From positions 1 to 64,000 of the forward strand of contig JAXGGA010001660.1 in NCBI GenBank assembly GCA_038373865.1: 64,000 nt of DNA, given 5' to 3'. A program made the translations under genes and the position numbers. Below the pieces are notes generated by a model that did not search any database, was not told where the DNA came from, and saw only the letters and a program-made list of their open reading frames with translations. This document shows positions 58,301-64,000 of this stretch, in pieces. Positions within the stretch are counted from its first letter, which is position 1; each line of letters begins with the position of its first letter. Source of the stretch: Uloborus plumipes (lineage: Eukaryota; Arthropoda; Arachnida; Araneae; Uloboridae).

Positions 58301-61300
58301 TGGGTTCTGTAGCTGTTTTAATATGATCTTTATCAAAAATTACATCGTTCACAATCTCAAGAAAAAAAGCTAAGCTTTCAAAGTTATTCCCAGCTTCCCA
58401 GTTTATCTTAACTGCTGATTTTATTTCTTCTTATAAAATCTCTTTTCAAATATTATATCGTAGGCAGAAAAAAAATTTAGTAAAAAAAGTGCAACCTTTT
58501 GGTCTATCGTAACTTTTAAGGGAAGATTTTTCTTTCTTTAATTAAAAAAATATTTTTTACATAATATTTTATTTTAATTATTTTTCCTGTCCATTAAACA
58601 CTGTTTGTAACCAGTACACAAAATATCTTTGGGAAAAATATCAGGCATTAATGGGTTAAGGGGGGTCTAGCGGACAAAAATGACACTTGATTCTAGACGT
58701 TTTTATTTTTAATTATAAACGTTATGTTTTTAAAGAACACAGCCCTTTACTGCTATCTTTTTTCATCTAAAAAGCTCATTTAAATACTTATCTTTGAAAA
58801 GCGAAATTTAAGTGAAAGAAAAAAGTACACAGATCAATGCGCAACATACGTGCGGTTTTCATAATGGAAGTACTTTTGAAAATCGAGCATTTCAAGTGGT
58901 AACATCGTAAATAAATAAATAAAAAAGTGATTATGTTGTTAAAGATATATTCTTTTTCAAATCGTTATAATGTTTTCGATAAAAACCTTACTAATCCTTA
59001 AAATGTAAGCTGTTTTTTGAACAGTACTTTCTTCACTTTATAATTGTTGCATTTGAAATTTAAGCTTTAATCTTTGCTCTTAAATATAAGAATCATAAAA
59101 AAAAACGTAGAGTGTTTTAACACATTTTTTTACTACATTAATGCACAAAAATCGGTTGTTTACAATAGTTTTTTGCTTTGTTTTGTTTTTAAATTTATAC
59201 CACAATACCTTATTTATAGTCCTTTGTAAACAGTTATTAGTTCAGAGTTTCTTTCTTTTTTGTTACTTTTCAAACCAGATCAAGAGCCGAAAATATTTTT
59301 TAAAACTTGTAGCACGTGTTGTTTTTAATAAGTCATGCTGTATTTGTTTTTCTCTGTTTGAATAACCCGAACAGATTTAAAAACTAAAATGTATTTAATT
59401 GTCATCTAGTTCTATGAGAAAACGGTTTGTTGTGAGGGAACGGTTGAGGAAAAATTACTTCTATAAGTATGGTGCAAAAAATTGCATTTTTGATATTGTA
59501 TCTCATTAAACTTTATTTGCCAAGTATATTATTTACTATACTTAATTTAACATTCTAACAGTTTAATTTGTTTTTCGCAGAAACCGGTCCAAAACATGCC
59601 ACATTTTTATTGCAATTGTTGGTTTATTTTACGTTTACCCCGAGCTTTTAAACCAGTCAGAATAGAAAACACAATAGTCTGCAAACTGTCATCTACTGGA
59701 CAACTATAGCCATGTATACGAATAGTTTGTAACTAAAAAATAAAAAAAATTACGGACAAAACTGAAAGCGAAATAGAAATCAGATTGACCGTACGACTTA
59801 CGTTTAAAGCAGTGGGTGGGTTAATGGAGAACAGCGTAACCTAAATTTTATCCAATATCAAAAACTGAAAGCATCAAAATATATACGTAAAATTATTTCA
59901 AATAGAAAACATAAGATTATTTTTGACCTACTAATCGGTGGTAGAATGATTATTTGAGTTTATTGTTAAGTGTTTTTGTTTTAAAATTCTTGTTAAAAAA
60001 CTGCCCTCGTTACTGCTTCAAAAATGGACGATTAGAAAATATATTATTTGTGTACGTATTATGGTACCAATAAAAGTGGAGATTTTCCTACCTTTCTATT
60101 TTATTTATTTATTTGTTTTTCGGAAAATATGAAGTAACGATGGAAACATATGTTTACTCTTAGTATGATAAAATGTTATGAGTATACATTGTTCAACAAA
60201 TGCTACTTCCCAAGTGCTCAGATAGATGTCTATAAGTGTTTGCTCGCTAACACTATGGTTTAATTTGGATTCATTTTTTTTTCTTTTTATTTTCTTCTTT
60301 TTTTTCTTTTTGCTCATAGATTTTTCATTAATATAATAATATTGATCATTGGAGAAAGACATGCTTCTGGAAACTGTTATAAGTTTCTCTCCTGCAATTT
60401 CATTTGTAGTTCATACGTATCTTACGAAATGCTGTGCAACTATGGATTTTTTCTAACTGAATTTTTACATTGGAAACTTTAATAAAAATTTAGGAGTTTT
60501 TGTAATAACTATCTCGGTAAGTACTAAAAAATCCACTTAAGAATAAATAATACGTAAGATCTAAATTATTTTATTTTTTATTACTGACATTACATTCCAT
60601 TAATATGATTAAATTCCGTATCTCGTATTTATATCTTTAAATGTATGCAGCCCGTAAAGCATATTTTCCTAATTGAATTAATGTTTTTTCATAAGCTATT
60701 TTAATGGTTTTATCTAAACTATTGTAACCTATAAAATAAAGCAGAAACTTATTCTTAAAGAAAGCTATACTAAGGAAGAGATAAACTGTTTCTGAACAAA
60801 AGTACTGAGACTTTCTGATGTGAAAACATCAAACAGTTACTGCTCTAGTTCTGTCCTTAAAAAGCCAAATTGCATTTGAATTTCAGATATGTCAAGTGTG
60901 CTATTTGCTTTTTCTTCTCCTTTAAAATTCCACCTAAAAGCAGTAGCTGTTTACTGCAATACGACTTTCGCTTGTTGTTTTGCAAAACGTCTGGAAAAAC
61001 ATATACAATGATAAAAGACTGGGTTTAAGAATAAATTACACCTACGCATATTTATTAAATATGATTTTTACTTTTGTAAATAATTAAAAACAAGAAAAAA
61101 ATTTTACTTCACTTGCAAAAAAACCATGGTCGAAGAATTTAACCTCTTTCTCTAGGAATGTACTTCACATTATATAACGATATTGTATTGTTTACCTATT
61201 TCATATGGAAAATCAAGAGAGAAGCATATAATGCTTGGCAAAATTTATTACCTCTCATATTTCATATTAGTATGAGAAGTTAAACCCCAAACTTTTTTTC

Positions 61301-61719
61301 CTTTAAGTTTTTACGTTCATTGTTTAAAATCTAAAGTATAAATGTACCAAAAGTACCCAGTCCATCAACTAGTTTTCAACTTAAAAAAAAAAATGTTGTT
61401 ACTCTTTTGACATCTATATAAATTACTAAAAGGTAAGTCTAAAAGGTAAAAGTCTGATGATCTAGAGAATGTACTTCACCTGTATGATTTGATAAACAAA
61501 ATAATGGCTATTTAAATTGTTAATTTTTCATAACGTTTTTTTGTAACGTGCAGGATATGCTCTTAGACATTCTTCGAATGTATTATTATCACGTATTATA
61601 AATGTTTGGTTTGCTTTCATTGTAATATATGACTCACTTTCCCACCTTCTATTTTTACCTAGGTTGATTTAAAAAAAGTCAATCCATATAATAGCATACA
61701 TCTTTTTCTATCCCTCGAA
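52318..61719. other. 9.4 kb of AT-rich DNA without recognised genes or elements
   Basis: I find no coding region, RNA gene, terminal repeat pair or retrotransposon motif. The largest frames, 52570-52944 (124 residues), 53203-53538 (111 residues) and 57-85 residue ones further on, have compositions of translated AT-rich DNA and no motif. Homopurine/pyrimidine runs are frequent. An intron or intergenic stretch of a host gene is possible, but no exon can be supported. Confidence 0.5.
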
Positions 61720-61721
61720 TA

Positions 61722-62176
61722 TAGGGTAAGTGCTCTAGTAGTCGGCCATTTAAGAGATCTTTTGTTGATCTTGGCTAACCTAGAACTTTCAGCTATCAAT
61801 ACCGCAACAAAAACAAGGTAAAACTTTAGAATGAACCTTTCTGATAGTGAATCACCTACTTATTTCAGGAATTAAAAAAAAATATGTTAAAATCCAAACT
61901 GTTGTCAACACTAGTAAATGCTCCAGTAGTCGGCCACAGAATCATCTTAGCTGAAAAATAAGCAGAATCGCTATCTTGGATGACGGGCACACCATTCAAA
62001 ATTTAATGACTCATTACTTATTCAAAAAAAGTACCCATAACTTAACTGCCACTGGTTGATGATTGAGGAAAGGTACATGAATGTGTGAATGCGTCATAAA
62101 TGATTTTGAATTAAAAATGTACTATTTATGAGGAGTTTTATGTCATTGTGGCCGACTACTGGAGACTGGCCGACTA
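61722..62176. mobile_element. Small pogo-like MITE with AGTAGTCGGCCA repeats
   Basis: Ends TAGGGTAAGTGCTCTAGTAG and, as complement, TAGTCGGCCAGTCTCCAGTA, with TA on both sides (61720-61721, 62177-62178). The motif CTCCAGTAGTCGGCCA occurs at about 61732 and 61919 in direct and at about 62150 (and shortened at 62167) in inverted orientation. 455 bp without coding sequence. Layout and TA target are like the two larger pogo-like elements here. Confidence 0.75.
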
Positions 62177-63110
62177 TATACATATATATATATATATTTC
62201 ATTAAAAACCCACACACACATATTTAAAAATGTAAAAAAAGAGAAAAAACGTCGAGTAAAATATGTATACTTTTCGGGACATGTGGATGACTGATAATCG
62301 CTGGGACAAAGTTTTGATAAATTTTTAGAGACATTATTTTCACATTATTTTGCTTTTTTTGTGATTTACATCTTGCACACATACACATTCAAAAATTAAA
62401 AAAACTTGAGAAAAAATCACTTTTTTTTTTAAATCTAGATTCCATAGATTGTGAAAATTACACCTACGGGACAGGTCATGCGGGTGACTTTTCAATGTAA
62501 TAAACTTTTTTTAAATGAATAATAATTAATTACTGAAATTGTTGATAATCAGAATTATAGAGCAAAAGATGCACAAAAATATTCCCAAAATAGTTTTTTA
62601 TTAAATTAAAAACAGAAAGAGAACACAAATTTGCCCATTTTTGTATAATCACCCATATATTTAACTTAAAAAAAAATGTTTTCAAGGATATTTTAATAGC
62701 TAAATCTACCATAAAACTAAGCGTTTTAAATTAATGGTGATCATTAGCAGTGTTTGTTTTTCAGTTGCAAAGCAAAATCAAATTTAAAATCCTTAATTCA
62801 CTTATGATTGCATATAATGTATACAATTCAGCACTTACTTTAATAAACAAATATAATTGCATTTTAATGATGTTAGTTTGAGTTTAACTAATTGAAACTT
62901 GCTTATTATTTCTCCATGGAGATTCTGATATCTTTATTGAAAAGCAAAAAATAATATTTAACTCCATATGAATCAAATTGGTGTGAAAAAATACGAATGT
63001 AAAAAAATACCCTGATATGTTGCGCTAAAACTCTGCAGTTTAAATTAAGTTGCGCTACATATAATAAAATTAATACTTGGTTTTATTTTACTAAAAATGA
63101 CTGAAAATTA
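62177..63110. repeat. AT-rich DNA with a possible two-unit tandem repeat
   Basis: After a short (TA)/(CA) microsatellite, 62205-62290 and 62385-62490 share an order of landmarks: ACACACA, A-rich AAAAA(G/C)xxGAGAAAAAA, then CGGGACA(T/G)GT and GGTGAC / GGATGAC. They are strongly diverged. The rest has nothing recognisable. Confidence 0.35.
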
Positions 63111-64000
63111 TTGCCTTGCGTGGTGGGGGGGGGGGGGGCAGTAGAAATTATCCAAACAAGGTGGAGCCTAGGAGATGTCTTCCTAAAGCTCGATTAAAAC
63201 AAAATTCGTTTGTTGAAGTAGATGTTGCTGTGAGTGTAATACAAGACTTTTTTTCTCTATATTGCGTCACAGCGCATAGAACAAATCAGGGAAGCTCTGG
63301 TATCCTGATAGATTGGGTGTTAGTTCCATAAATGGATGGTTTCAGGTTCGGTAGCTGCCGGATCAAAGATTCTTCGTGTTCGCTAATGATGCGTAGGGCA
63401 CCAAGTTCCCATTAGAAATCAATAGTTCTGGTGGTGCTGAATCAGGAGTCGTTCGGTGTCTGGTTTGGATTAAACTTCTTGAAATCTTGATAGGTGTTGC
63501 AACTATCTGTTGTGTGCTATCTGAGCTAAATTGGTCTTCAACATTACTGATGCAATATAAACGGAGGCCACACATTTCTGCCTTAACTCGGTTTGTATTT
63601 TCTAATCTAGCTCGGATACCAGCATGGTTCAAGAAACAACAATAGCATCACATCATGGTACTCTGGGGCAAAAGGATTGTTAATTATTTAGCAAAAGTTC
63701 TAAAAAATAAACCAATGGCACACTTTCAGCAGATATCTTATCAAGAAAGTTCATAGTGGTTTCACAGCTAACTTAAAAATCCACAGCTAGAATATTTGCT
63801 CTATTTTTCTTTATTCTTGTATTTTCTTTTTCATGTTTTTCTTTCTTTCTTTTTTTAGAGAGAGAAAGAGAGCGATACATGTCAGATGCAACAAAAGATT
63901 TTACAATTTACTATTATACTTTGGCTCATCTCTTATTTCATACATAATTTTGTTTTTGGATATTTTCTTCAAAATGTCCTTTAATATGATTTAAAAATAG
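63111..64000. other. GC-richer patch after a G-run, unidentified
   Basis: A run of about 17 G at 63122-63138 is followed by about 500 bp that is less AT-rich than its surroundings, with frames on both strands (71 residues plus, 89 residues minus) that I do not recognise. It could be a fragment of a repeat. From 63650 on the DNA returns to AT-rich sequence with a TTTC/GAGA stretch near 63840. Confidence 0.35.

Overview
The window is eukaryotic, strongly AT-rich and intron-scale noncoding DNA built almost wholly from transposable elements. BEL/Pao, Tc1/mariner, pogo-like, hAT-like, Helitron and tRNA-derived SINE sequences together fit an arthropod genome; I lean to a chelicerate (spider-like), but that is inference from element types. 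I see no convincing host gene. Only two long intact reading frames exist: a Tc1-type transposase (194-1240, minus) and a complete BEL/Pao Gag-Pol polyprotein (29386-34716, minus).

Layout. 1-6.8 kb: a (TA)n tract, an intact Tc1 element inserted into half of a foldback element, then a complete 2.47 kb foldback (4363-6832) that is one long hairpin. 7.5-12.5 kb: a decayed Helitron, a foldback with 4-bp target duplication (8123-9267), a deleted mariner carrying a Helitron, and another Helitron. 12.6-20.9 kb: a large palindromic element whose short loop received three further elements and whose left arm received a hAT-like MITE. 22.9-26.1 kb: SINE fragment, hairpin repeat, dead Tc1 element. 26.4-37.0 kb: a nest of pogo-like element > Sola-like element > BEL/Pao retrotransposon, with a LINE fragment also in the pogo coding relic. 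37.0-40.4 kb: mariner split by a foldback that itself holds a Helitron. 40.5-48.5 kb: MITE, Helitron end, short perfect inverted repeat, two tRNA-derived SINEs, Harbinger-like element. 48.8-52.3 kb: second pogo-like element split by a foldback. 52.3-64 kb: AT-rich DNA with one pogo-like MITE and nothing else I can name.

The most interesting theme is one lineage of foldback transposons, present four times complete and once as a half copy. All start TAGGGTG and read CGAAAAAA within the first ~20 bases, all make 8-bp target duplications, and all have long inverted arms (about 0.6-1.2 kb) containing repeated ~170-190 bp modules. Three of them retain pieces of one transposase family with hAT-like landmarks. 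In the copy at 17627-19853 transposase coding sequence lies inside both arms, so read-through transcription would give a transposase-matching hairpin RNA. Boundaries below come from reading terminal repeats and target duplications by eye; superfamily names other than Tc1, mariner, BEL/Pao and Helitron are inferred from target-duplication length, termini and short motifs.
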